This document shows positions 13,601 to 24,700 of a DNA stretch of 56,259 nucleotides, piece after piece. The notes under the pieces were generated by a model. It searched no databases. It saw only the letters and a list, made by a program, of their open reading frames with translations, and was not told the origin of the DNA. This DNA comes from Mesaphorura yosii (taxonomy: Eukaryota; Arthropoda; Collembola; Poduromorpha; Tullbergiidae): NCBI GenBank assembly GCA_009869945.1, contig WIXG01000438.1:1-56259 (forward strand), given 5' to 3'. A program made the translations under genes and the position numbers. Position 1 is the first letter of the stretch. Every line of letters starts with the position of its first letter.

Positions 13601-16600
13601 AACCTCAGGCTTAAAGTCTTGGACTTTTCACGCAAGTGGCAATCGATGCAATAATTAAGACCCAAACATGCACTTAAATAATTTAGTGTAAAACTCATTG
13701 CAATAAAAACTCTTGGTAGGAACACCTCGCAGTTTGCAGGTGCAAAAAGTATGCGCTTTTGTGCTGGAGTGGTCTGAGAAAGACCAGACCTGAACCACGG
13801 ATTCCGCTTCACAGCTGGATAAACTGCACGACTTCGAGTGGCACAAGTCAGGTGGCTGCTGCCGGAACTCACGTTGTGGGAAACCACCGCTAAACACTCA
13901 AGTTGCCTGATTAATTAAATAAATAAAGCCAAGACCAGACCAAGAACTTTCTTTGCATTTCCTCTTCCGTTTGCAACCTGTGCCATTTCCTTCCTGTTCT
14001 GCACTTCTCTTAATTTCTTCTGCCATTTGCTTGTTCCTTTCTTTATGGACGCTGCCAACCTTGTAAAACGAGTAAATTGAGTTGTTTTCTGCTGTACCCT
14101 TTCGTGTTTTCTGAAGTGAAAACTATTCAAAATATAATATGCATAGCATCGTGTAATGGAGCTCGAGCTCCTTTGGCGTCTTGTCTCGTCTCTTCCCTTC
14201 TCACATTCTTTTCACTCTCCTAAATTATTCAAGTATTGTTGTCAAGCGCGAGAGGAGTAGAACGATAAAACACTGGAATGGTGGTGAGGAATTTTTCGCG
14301 CCATATCAGTGCAGTCGCTACACATTTCGTATTCCGAAAGTACACGGGTGGATGGGAACGAAGCCTGTCAGAATGCAAAGTGGGAGAAAGAAGAGCGAAA
14401 GGTAAGCAAAGGCCATAAGACTTTGTATGCAATCGGAAGAGAAACTAAACTTTCAGGAAGCACCTTTAAATTCTCAGCGTTACTTTTAGTTTCTCGCCTG
14501 AATGATTTCGTACAATACATGAACACATGAATTTGTTCACACTCACTTACCTTGTAGACAACTTTCCCCTTTGTTTCCCAGCTCGCTTCAAATTCAAACT
14601 ATGAATGAACCCTTCAACAGCCAGTAGCATTCAACTCTGAACTATTTGGCATCAGTGCAAAACTACTGCCACACTCCGCTGTACAGTATCGTCGATGAAA
14701 GAATGGGAGATGGTAGTCAAACACGAAGCACATAAGTTTGAGAAATCTTTACATGTTTGTGCGCCCCAGCGTCCGCATCGACAACAGCGAATATTTTATT
14801 AAAGCCTCACTTGGAGAAAGTTTTGCGTTCGAAAAGCGAGAGTCAAGTCTCGTCTTGTGTATGTTGTGAGCTGGAAAGTTTTCTATGAGATTATAAAATG
14901 TAACAAATCTGAAAATCAAAAGCCACGAATAAATGTTGATGAAAAGTTTTGCATCCTGTTCTTGAAATTCGTAAATCTAATCGTTCATCATTTCACCGAG
15001 CGCGCAAACCAGCGTGTCAAGTCTTGGAGCTTTGGGCTGCTCTTGAAATTTGTAATCTGCAAAGTTTCAAATCTTCCTCACTTTATCAATGTCCTGTTAT
15101 GCATACAAATTCGAAGCACAACATGAGAGCAATTTATGTGAAAGTATTTGTCGCACAGGAAGATAATTATGTGCACTATATTCAACGGTGTGACAAGTAG
15201 CACGCTTATCTAATATGCACCATTGATTTCTTCGTTCTCTACTAAAGCGTATCTTTGTTTACGTTTCACTTCGATTGGGCCACGTTCAGAAATATTAACA
15301 CCTATTCAGACAGGCAGCCGGGCATTAAAGCAAGTATGATATGCACGTTGCACGGATGAGCGCACTGAGACACAAGAACGGCAGCAGATTTTGCAGAAAG
15401 TGCACGGGGATTGAAAGCTGTGCGTGTTTGATATTTATAGCACTATTTTATAATCACAAATCATTACATAATCATATCCTTAGAAGATCACATGGATTCT
15501 TTCTTTCTGGAGCCGCGTTTGAAGTTTTCTCAAGTTAAAACGATGAGATTGTTAGTGTAATCTTTACCTTAAGTGAATTAAACCACTTTAGGTGTGAGAA
15601 GGGTGGATTTCGGTGTTATTAACAGGTACTTGATTTTAGTGTCAACAAGTTAATGGTCTTAACACGCGGATTTCTCCCAACGCTTGCAGACTCTCAACAT
15701 TCTCCCTTCTCCAGCTGGAAATGTCAGCTATCCCATTACAGTTACAAGAGCATAGACAGAAGAGCGTGTACAAGCTAGATTTATCTCTAATGGATTTATC
15801 ACTCAGAAGTGTAATGATATGTTTCAGGATTTGGTTTTAGCACAAGTGTGAAGTTCGCGAAAGTTCCTACTTCAATGACAACGTAAACAAACACTTTCTC
15901 TGACTCGATGTCAGTAGACCAGGCGCTATTTTCTTTGGATATTTTTCGGAGCGTTTGCTCGATTACAACAATGATGGCAATTATGATGACAGCAAACCGT
16001 TATTCCATTAACCGATGTCAGAGTAGATCGAAGTATTCGATGATGCAACTCGTGAGACGAGCGAGCACGCTGTGGTGGAACTGTGCACCGAACCTTTGAG
16101 TTGTAGTTGGCAGCTCAACTCTCCATAGGATACTGACGAGAGCAAATGAATAAGTTGAAGTAAAAAAGTTCCTCAAATAAACTGTACATGAGAATTTAGC
16201 ATGGGACCCGGTTCTCACTCTGACCGTGCGAAGTAAAAGCACTCTGTAAGGATGTACGCCGTGGCCTCACACGTAATCCTGACTTGAAGATTGTATTGAA
16301 CAGTTTTGCCAGACGCAGTGTGCAAAACTGTTGCCTGGTACTTTTTCTATGACACAGAGTTTACTTTTTCTGTTCTCTTTGAAACTGGGCCTTGCATTTC
16401 TTGCAAAGAGAAATTTTGTATCTGCACGTTAAGAAATTTTCGGTTTGCAGCTCCTGCTGGTGAAGGAAAGCTTTCAACTTTAGACCTGGGACAGGCACTA
16501 TTCAGCTAAGTGTTGCGAAATGATGAATGCATACAGTTAATTGGCTTAGATGAGTCAACTCAACTATAATTAAATGTGTGAGTCAATTAAATTATGACGT

Positions 16601-17589
16601 TGAGAACATCGTTTCCGGCTTTTACGCCTAACTCGGCAAATGCCAAAATGCATCTGGCTTGTGAACAAATTTGAATGCGTGACAGGTTTCTTTTACGCAG
16701 GAATGAATGAATGCAAAAATCCTTTCATACGCCGACGCTTACGCTGGTGAAGCTTAATAATAATTATGCATGATCGAAACTGTTCACTCAGGTTTGAGAC
16801 AGTCAAACGAAAAGATTTCCAAAATAAGAGGCAGACGAAAATGACTGAAAATTTCACATCACCTTATTGCAATTCGTATTCGGTAGGCATTGCAGACGCA
16901 CCATGACAAAACACTGCTGACGGATGCCCACTGCCCAACGAGTGCAGTTTCATGGTCAACCTCAAAGAAAGCCATATGAGACGTGACGGGCGAAGTTTCA
17001 CTATGTAGAAAGTAAAAGAAATCAAATAAATTCAAATAAAAGTGCACCACAGATATAAATTATGTTGTATTATTGCGGACAAGACACGTCTCGGTTGTTG
17101 GTCGTTTTTTTCGTGCAGTTATCGGGAAGGAATCTGACCTCGTCTAGGCATGCCTGCGTTGTGTGTGGTATGGCTGGTTAACTTCATCCCACTTTCTCCT
17201 TTTACACAATGTCAAGCAATATGTCTGAGTTTACTCGTAGCAGATTGTGTTGTTTTGTATGATTATGATAGTCTCGTCTCAATTTCAATCACCATCATAA
17301 TACTTATTGCCGTGCTAAGACTTCTGGTTCAGTGCACGACCACCTCTTTCCTTTTCTTTTGTCTTTCCTTTGAGTTTCTAGTCGTCGATTCGGTTGCGTA
17401 AATTGCTTTCTTTCCAAAAAATTAGGTTGTATTTGTTCGTTGAAGTTGTTTCATGTGCAGGCTCACTTCCTGTTCAGTTCAGCACAATATTACAATATTA
17501 ACGTGTGGATTGAGGATGTGCGTCTCAGGTAGTTATCATGTACGCCGCACTGCGCTATGCCTGTGCTGCCATAATAGTAATGACCTTTC
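7693..17589. other. Gene-free DNA, no supported gene
   Basis: About 9.9 kb without a recognisable exon, RNA gene or transposon coding region. Open frames are short, mutually overlapping and lack known motifs. A small perfect hairpin sits at 10506-10526. Several TATA-like and homeodomain-core-like words occur, but at a density expected from AT-rich DNA. Confidence 0.55.
10506..10526. repeat. Short inverted repeat (8-bp arms, 5-base loop)
   Basis: AACCTGAC and GTCAGGTT are exact reverse complements separated by CTCGC. It has no U-tract or neighbouring gene that would give it a role, and a hairpin this size can arise by chance in a window of this length. Confidence 0.5.
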
Positions 17590-17876
17590 TTATTTCTGAT
17601 AAGAATATGATTATTTCTGCGAGGAACAAGTTGCGTGTGGGTATTAAGCAATACTGCGATGTCTTGGTTCCTGCTCTGACAGTAGGACAGAATTTCATTT
17701 CGTCGTCCAAGCCCATCGCGTCTTCTCTTTTTACTTCATATACCTTATACTTGAATTTTGTCGAGAGGTCATCGCTTGGGCCATTAAATTCGGATATACG
17801 ACGTACGTGCCCGCAGATATTAATTGGCTCATCCACCAACCCAAAGAGAATGGACCAACGCTGTTGTGATTCTAAA
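17590..17876 (-). other. Weak candidate coding exon, product unknown
   Basis: The minus strand is open for about 100 codons with a protein-like residue mix: many D, E and K, and three spaced cysteines in NICGHV, KFCPTV and SQYCLIPTR. Just upstream in this orientation is an acceptor-like TGCTACTTTAG, and downstream is a possible donor (AAAG then GTCATT). I do not recognise the family and find no partner exon, so it may be chance. Compared with other open frames in the first 20 kb it has the most protein-like composition. Confidence 0.2.
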
Positions 17877-20047
17877 GTAGCATTTAGAATTCAAGAAATT
17901 TGGTCAATGCGTCAATGGCGACTGTTTTAAGGAGCGAGAGAAACGGAAGTAATTTGAGGTGTACTCAAACGGAGAGCTAGAAGCAACAATTTACCATTAA
18001 CTCTTCATAATTTAATTTGACGCTTTCAGATTGTGCCTCTCGAACGAGGCGTTTACGGCGGTGCAACAGCTCGGACAATTTGTCGTGAATGATATTTGTT
18101 GCATTGGTCGAGACCTAGCGAGTGTTTCCCATTGAGTAACTCAACGCTGAACTGCGATGTGGAGTGAAGGGCTGTAAGTTCATGCCCTAGCTGAACGTCG
18201 GCATTTGCCCCACCATTTTCCTAAATGTCAAGTGAAGTCGCGATCAAAAATATGGGCTCAAAGTCGAGACGGAGGAGCCACTACGTTTCCACATTGTTCT
18301 GTGTACAAAGAAAGTTCTAAGATTAAGTATGAGGTGCGCTTCGTCCAAACTTTTCTTGTTCTGCGGAAAGGTTAAGGCCAATCAATCAAAACGGATTCGG
18401 ATTCAGCCTTTTGTTCCATTTACTTAGCGGCAATGTCACCGCGCTTCGACGAAGCACAGCGGATTGGACGCCACCTTTTCTGGCAACTTCGGTTCAGCCC
18501 GACGAAGCATGCAAGCAAGCGAAAACGACATTAAAGAAATCACGAATCAGGACCCCGACTCGAACTTACCAACTTGAAATAATGTTCGACACCTCTTTAA
18601 TTCTTGCATTCGAAATGTTTCTTATCTCGCATCTTTATTTATTCAAATAGGTACCATCCTTCTGCTTTCCTCGTCCTTCTCCAAATAAACGAAACGACAG
18701 AATTGGCGATACAAAAATAGTGGCGTGTTCCTGCATGAGGGATCTGACTGACAACACAGTCGTCTGCGAATGTCACCAAAAAAGTCAAACAAATGGAGCA
18801 AATGAAAAAGTATTGAATAGGTACGTGTATTTGCACAAGTAATTGAACGTCTGTCCCTGTTGCAGGCAAACAACAAATGCATGGATCTCAGCCAAGCACA
18901 AGACTCACAATTACGTATTGTAGACCGTAGATTGAGGATAAACTGTCCATACGAGAAATGAACCGGGTGAAAGTGAAATATCAATCAAAATATGTTTTAA
19001 AATGTGGCGTATATAATCAGGGAAGCCTGGCTGCTATTCTACTGTGTTTTGGGGTCATTACAAGGTTAAAACCAACAGAAATTTTGGCCATTCGACTTCG
19101 AGACAAATTACTGGTGTCTCAACCACTGCCGTCTCGTATCAACAATAATGATTGCAAAATGTGTCCAGAAATAACTCTTGTGAAAGGAAATATTTCTCCG
19201 AGAAATGAGCAAGCGTGACGTAGTCTCAATAATAAACATTCAAATATGCAGACCGAAATTGATACGTCAAATGTTTACACGAAAAAAATAGCCATCGTGG
19301 TGTAATATTCGTTATTTGCTATTTTGAACATTGTCGCCACAATTCATGTCCACCGGATCACTGGGCGCAATCTTACTCTATTTTTCTCATGTGATCGATA
19401 AAGGGTACTCTGTCTGCTACCGAAATAGAATGACGGTCTGAGTGAGGGCCATTTTAATCATTCTTAGCGCAAGCCAGAGAATATTCGCGTGTACTGAAGT
19501 CATACGACTGCTGTACTAAGACGCAGACTGTAGATCAATCTACAATTTAGTTGATAATGATGTGAAAAGAAACATTTGCCAGTTGCTGGACGTTATTAAA
19601 TCGAATTTGAACATAGGCATTTGACTTTTTCTAATGTGAGACAAGCGAGCATGTAACCAGCTTGCCTCAGTTGTTATGCAGCTAAAAATAAAGCAACGAC
19701 ATTGGGATCCATTTGATTGCGCGTATTTTATTATTTAATATTTAATTTTAGTATTTTAGCTAATCTAAATACTATAATTTTGTTATAGGTTATTTAGTTA
19801 GACTCGCCACGTCCAAGTTGCTTTGGCTCCGAGAACAATAAATTATTTCATATACGCGTCAGTAATATGCTGAATTTGTACATTTTAGAGTAACAAAGTT
19901 AGTTAATACATGTGTAATCGTATTCGGACAGAAGCAGTCTAAATTAAATTCGAATGAGTGGTAAGTTGCAAGTCGATTATGACACCATATCAATTATAAA
20001 GAAATTATCAAAACGGAAATCATAGAGCTGCAGATTTTGAAACTCAT
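17877..20047. other. Gene-free DNA including the likely aph-1 3' UTR
   Basis: No exon is seen. The right-hand part, about 19.7-20.05 kb, is very AT-rich and probably carries the aph-1 3' UTR, with a minus-strand AATAAA at 19727-19732. A bulged inverted repeat (19749-19774) lies just upstream of that hexamer in the transcript. Confidence 0.55.
19727..19732 (-). promoter_or_regulatory. Possible polyadenylation signal of aph-1
   Basis: Minus-strand AATAAA about 315 nt past the aph-1 stop codon. The surrounding DNA is so AT-rich that the hexamer alone is weak evidence. Confidence 0.4.
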
Positions 20048-21050
20048 CTATTGCGCATCTGGCACTGGAACTGAAACAACCGCCGGGGACCCTCTACTAA
20101 GGATTTCTTTGGTAATCTTCCCACCAGACACATAAAACGCTACGGATGCGCATATTAGCAAGAGAATATATTCTGGAATAATTGAGGCAAAGTAGTCGTT
20201 GTGACTATTCAACAAGGTCTGCAAATATAAAAGAAATGTATTAGATTTGATGCCCTTCTCGTGCGTGGACAATTTGTTATTTGAACCTAGTTGCTTACCA
20301 TTGCTGAGGCTCCAGTATGAGTTATCAATACAAAAACCAAGTACATGTACTTCTTGCTGTCCAACGCATGGAAAAATATTACACCCCAAGTCACATGAAG
20401 CAGGATAAAACATAATGTTGTGAGTGACGATGCAACGAAAAATGTCGATCGTTCATTTCCCGTCACAAGACCAACTGTTCCAGGCCCCACTGCATCTGCC
20501 AAAACATTGACCAATGCAAAGGCACCACTCATTATTCCGAAGCCAAGTCCAGTAACTGCAAAAAAAATCAGCAAGGAAACCGAAATATGAAACGCATTCA
20601 CATTAATTTACAATTTACTTAGAATCTGCTTAGTTGCTTGGGTCTTACCGTAAGCTAATATATGTTTGTTGTCCACAAGTTGTGCGCTTGAGTCTGTCAC
20701 TTTATTCAGTCCAGCCTCAGCCTTTCGAAGCAGCAAGTAAACAATGAACCGCCCACATTCTTGAAAAATGACGGAGAATATTATGATGATAATCAGGTTT
20801 TGGTCCAGTAAAGACCAGGCCACATTCCATAGAGTTGAGGAGAGAAGGAGTGACAATAGCCAAAAGAACGCACTATTGGTAAACAGAAAGAGATATTATG
20901 AATTAGCACAAATCAATAAACTCAGTCGTTCAAGTACCTTGCAATCAAGATGATTATCTTTACTGGATCATTTGCTATCGTGAAGCAAAAAAGGGAGAAC
21001 GGTGGTCCAAATGCGATGAACATACATCCAAAAAATTCCAGTGCCGTCAT
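20048..21050 (-). CDS. aph-1: Gamma-secretase subunit APH-1
   Basis: Multi-pass membrane scaffold of gamma-secretase, which cleaves Notch and other type I membrane proteins inside the bilayer. Four exons join in frame: 21050-20938, 20872-20649, 20555-20299, 20218-20048, encoding 254 residues (human APH1A about 265). The start begins MTALEFFGCMFIAFGPPF, aligning with the conserved first helix of the family. The family GxxxG motif is present (G115-LGF-G119, then IMSG), as are the two conserved helix histidines, H166 in LLHVTWG and H192 in ITHTGAS, spaced 26 residues apart as I recall for human H171 and H197. Hydrophobic segments fit seven transmembrane helices. Introns are 65-93 bp with GT-AG ends. 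No truncation or frameshift is seen. The product call is secure; splicing was read by eye. Confidence 0.95.
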
Positions 21051-22166
21051 TGTTCTGGTAGTTAAAGATTTTCGATGTTTAACTTGTGTTTTGTTAAGAT
21101 ACTTGAATTCGGACGATGGAACTTTGACGATGCATCGGCTCTGCCTCTTATAAAATTGCTCTCGTCGTGTCAGTGAAGGCCGACATCATCAAGAAATTAA
21201 GTTTATATGTGGCAACGCCTATTCAATTCTCGATTGATGAGTCATAGAGTCGCAACGTATCACAGCGGCTAGCAAGTTGAGATCGATCAGCTCTCCGCCG
21301 GCTGTAACCTTCATACAATTAGTCAAAGTTAAGTTTTGGGACTCGTTATGTTTAGTAGGAACTCGAACCCTACTTGTTTAACTCGGGCTGTAGCTGGACA
21401 CCCCAATACGCCGCAGGTTCACAAACTTGTGTCTTCTCGACTCTTTTGTGATTAAAACTGAACACAAAATTACTCTAGTTAAGATCTTGACAATGGTGAT
21501 AGGTTCACAGGCTTGTGCAACTTTTAATTAGCCCTTATTCTTCTTTATCAATAAAGGCTAAATTGACAAGATCAAAACATTCAATCGGCTGAATGGAATA
21601 GCTTGCAGAATGCCAAAGCCAAGCACAAAAGGGTTCATACGTCCATGAATTCCCTCTGAAGAAAGGAGCTCGCTATATTTATCAAACCCTTGCTTTTACT
21701 CTTCTCTTCTCGTTCTGTGCACAAGACATGTCATGTTGCTCAATATAATTGAGGCTTCCATCACAAATTATTAAAATCACGTATCCGCGTATTTATTCAT
21801 GCTTTACATTTAGGATTGATTTGATTGATAAGTATCTGAATTACAGAAGTACACTTAACATGATTTACGATTTCAAACACAGACTTTTACATGCAACTAG
21901 ATCTATTTGGGTTCACTTATTCTTTATGTATAAGAGCGTTGTAAAAGTTCAATGAGTAAATCTCATATTTCCTTCCTTCTTGCTGAAGTTATACCTTAAA
22001 TGTTTAGGTTTTCAGTGCTGGCAATTTTCATGCTTCTATTTGGTAGTTAGAGCATGTTTTCAATTACTGGTTCTCTGAAAATAGAAACAAAATTCGATAA
22101 ATCTCATGTTGTATTAAACAGACACGCTTCAAAATGTTAACTGATTAGATTACGTCAAGAAATCGC
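21051..22166. other. Spacer: aph-1 upstream region and SGT 3' region
   Basis: About 1.1 kb without a gene. The left part should hold the aph-1 promoter and 5' UTR (minus strand), the right part the SGT 3' UTR. A minus-strand AATAAA at 21792-21797, about 370 nt past the SGT stop, is a possible polyadenylation signal. A tRNA T-arm-like word near 21359-21375 lacks the rest of a tRNA. Confidence 0.5.
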
Positions 22167-23739
22167 TTAGACTCTCGTCCGGAAGTCATTGGAAATGTGC
22201 CAAGTGAAGCGGCACTCTGAAAACTTGGAATAATGCCGTTCTGCTAAAGCTTTACCTGAAGGAGGTTGTTGTCCACTTGTCGGCTGATTTCCAGGAGGTT
22301 GCTGACCACCCGGAACTTGGCCTAAACGGGTAGCAAGCTGCTCGACCAATTCCGGGTTCGACATACGGATTTGATTTGCCATAGCTTCACCGCTACAAGA
22401 AAGCCAACAGAAGAATTAGGAACGAATTGGAAAACGAATTAAATTACTTCACCCATACACTTGGAATAAGCCGTTCATATTCATCTGATCACCGGCATCG
22501 GGTGGTGGCAAATCTCCCATCATGACTCTCATCCTTGAAAAGGAACGAACAATTGTTTTTCATGCGACTTGAGTGGCTTGGTCGGAGGACGAAGTCAAAA
22601 ATCATCGTGCATGCGGAGGTACACTGTGTTTGTTTGGGTTACTTACATGTTCTGCATATTCGGATCTTGTAACATTTGAGTAGCCATGTTAATCAACGAT
22701 GGGTTATTGAATATTCCATGCAGTGCGGCTTGAGAACGAGCTTGTGGCGGTGTATAACCACCACTATTCACCGAGGCGAGAACTTCCTCCGAGACTTTCA
22801 AATTGTTGGCGTAGCTTTCATTACTCGGTTCTAACTCAACTGCCTTACGATAGCAAGCGGACGCCTTTTGATGGTCGCCCATAGTTGAGTAGGTAACCCT
22901 GAACGGCCAAGCAACTGAAAGGTTTTAAGTGGTCTAAGGATTACAATCGGGTTCTATGTTCTTACTTACCCCATTCGCCCATACGCACGAGCGTAGTCTG
23001 GCTGTAGCTGGCACGCAATTTGGCAATCTCTCAATGCTTTATCCAACTGATTTAACTTCTGGTAGGCTGCGGCCCGGTTACAAAAGTAGACTGCGTTTCG
23101 CCCATCCAGATTAATTGCCCTGAAACGAAGTAAAAGCGAGTTATAACAAAGATTTTAGTCGACACCAATAAAAGCCCAAGTAGCAGGAGCAAAAGAAATA
23201 TCTTACTCATTATATGCATTTAAGGCACCCGTGAAGTCGCCATTCTTCATACAGTCATTGCCAGCATTCTTTTGGTCGTCAGCCTTCGACTTCTGCTCTG
23301 GGGATGCCTCAGGAGGTTGTTCGTATGGACTTCCCGTAGTATTTTCCTGAAAAAGACAAGGAAAATTAGCATGAGTCGTTGATTTTAATTTATCGTGGCA
23401 TACCATGTTTATTGGTGCGTCTCCAGACGGTGCACGCGCAGCAGCTGGGCCGGCGGCTCCGGGTTGACCCATTTCGCCAAATAACTGAGCAAGTGGATTT
23501 TGACTACCAAACAATGGATTTGAAGCTGTTGCATTGTAAGATCGAAAGAGCTCTCGAAGTGGAGTTTTGACTCTGCATTGTTGTTCGCTGAGATTCGTAT
23601 TAAAGGCAGTCTCCAAGCATTGCATCGCCACTTCAATACTTTCTTTGGCATCATTAGTAGTACTTGATTTGTGATATTCAGTTTTCAAGAAGTCCAAGAT
23701 TTTCAATACAATGGCGTCGGTTTCCGCTTTTTCGTCCAT
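22167..23739 (-). CDS. SGT: Small glutamine-rich TPR co-chaperone (SGT)
   Basis: Cytosolic co-chaperone that in other animals binds HSP70/HSP90 C-termini and hands tail-anchored proteins to the BAG6/TRC40 route. Exons: 23739-23404, 23346-23207, 23119-22970, 22898-22647, 22533-22453, 22392-22167, giving 394 residues, or 381 if a 39-nt intron (22255-22217) is removed. Residues 1-50 match the SGT N-terminal dimerisation domain (ESIEVAMQCLETAF). Three TPRs cover roughly 132-233, with clamp-type residues in KNAGND, FCNRAAAY and RAYGRMG. The C-terminal part has NNPSLINMATQM and SNPELVEQL, then a Q/P/G-rich tail. It is longer than human SGTA (about 313) because of an inserted linker at about 55-130. 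It lies head to head with SMU1, 961 bp apart. The family call is secure; the last exon structure is uncertain. Confidence 0.93.
22217..22255 (-). other. Candidate 39-nt in-frame mini-intron in the last SGT exon
   Basis: On the minus strand the segment starts TCAG|GTAAAG and ends GTTTTCAG|AGTGCC, good donor and acceptor matches. It is 13 codons long and stop-free, so both the spliced and the unspliced message keep the frame and end at the same stop. At 39 nt it would be near the lower limit for a spliceosomal intron. Confidence 0.45.
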
Positions 23740-24700
23740 GTTAAATCTTTGCCGTTCACTACACTAAGGAAAAACCAAAAAACAATGAATATAGTTTCAT
23801 ATAACTGCTGCAGAAAAATCTTAGCAGTTGCGCCAATTAATCTGTTTGCATGTGAGTCTCCTTTGGCTACTACAGCCACGTGTCTAAACTATTCAGATAA
23901 ATGATTGTCTTCCTGTTTCAGTCAGTATATTGATTCACTAACCGCGAATACCGCAAACTAGGGAAATAATAATCAATCAATGATACGTAGGAAGGCTGCA
24001 GAAAATGTCGAAACGATAATTTTTGCTTCACTTGTAACTCATGCCGACGGCGTGCAATTTTGTTATGTAGAATAATTAAGCGAACTCGATAAGGTAGATG
24101 AATTTTGTTATTCAGTGGATTACAGTCGGGTTTTGGGATGGGTGCTCGTGTGATTCAGGCCAATCAGATGGTCGTCAAATGAGCATAAAATGAACAAAAC
24201 AGTCACCTGATACTTGCTTCAAGTCGTCAAATTCGACTCCTTTGTGACTTTTGGACACGTAACTGAATTTAAACGTTACCAAATTTAATTCGCCAGCCAA
24301 ATTTATATGATCACCGAAAAAAGAACGAAAATGCGGCCGCAAATGATCACCAAAGCAAGTCAATGATGACTGAGCGAGAAAACTGGGAATGAGCAATCAC
24401 AAAAGGACTCACAGCAATCCAGGAAGAACAAACTCTATGGGTTTGTCATTGATTCGCTCATTTATTCTGGAATGAGAAGCCGCGCATCTTTTGAATGTCT
24501 CATGAACTGTTTCTACCGCTAAATGCTAAGCAAAGTATCACAGTAAAATATAAAAGTTGAATCCGAATTTCAAGAAGTTGGAAATCTCATCAGTGACATT
24601 GGATTGATTCTCAGGGACAGAGATTATTGATCAAATTCCACTAGATTTATCCGTCTTTAACTTGGTTCGCCGGCTGACGTGACCGCTGTGATTAGCAAAA
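23740..24700. promoter_or_regulatory. Shared divergent promoter region of SGT and SMU1
   Basis: A 961-bp spacer separates the two start codons, which point away from each other, so it must contain both promoters and 5' UTRs. A CRE-like TGACGTGA lies at 24675-24682, only 19 bp before the SMU1 ATG. No TATA box is placed convincingly for either gene, as is usual for housekeeping pairs. No other gene is seen here. Confidence 0.6.

Noticed and set aside
14158..14171. Perfect 14-bp palindrome GGAGCTCGAGCTCC
   Set aside because: Several 14-bp palindromes are expected by chance in a window this long.
21350..21430. Minus-strand T-arm-like TAGGGTTCGAGTTCCTA
   Set aside because: The T stem and loop pair, but no D arm, anticodon arm or acceptor stem can be found upstream.
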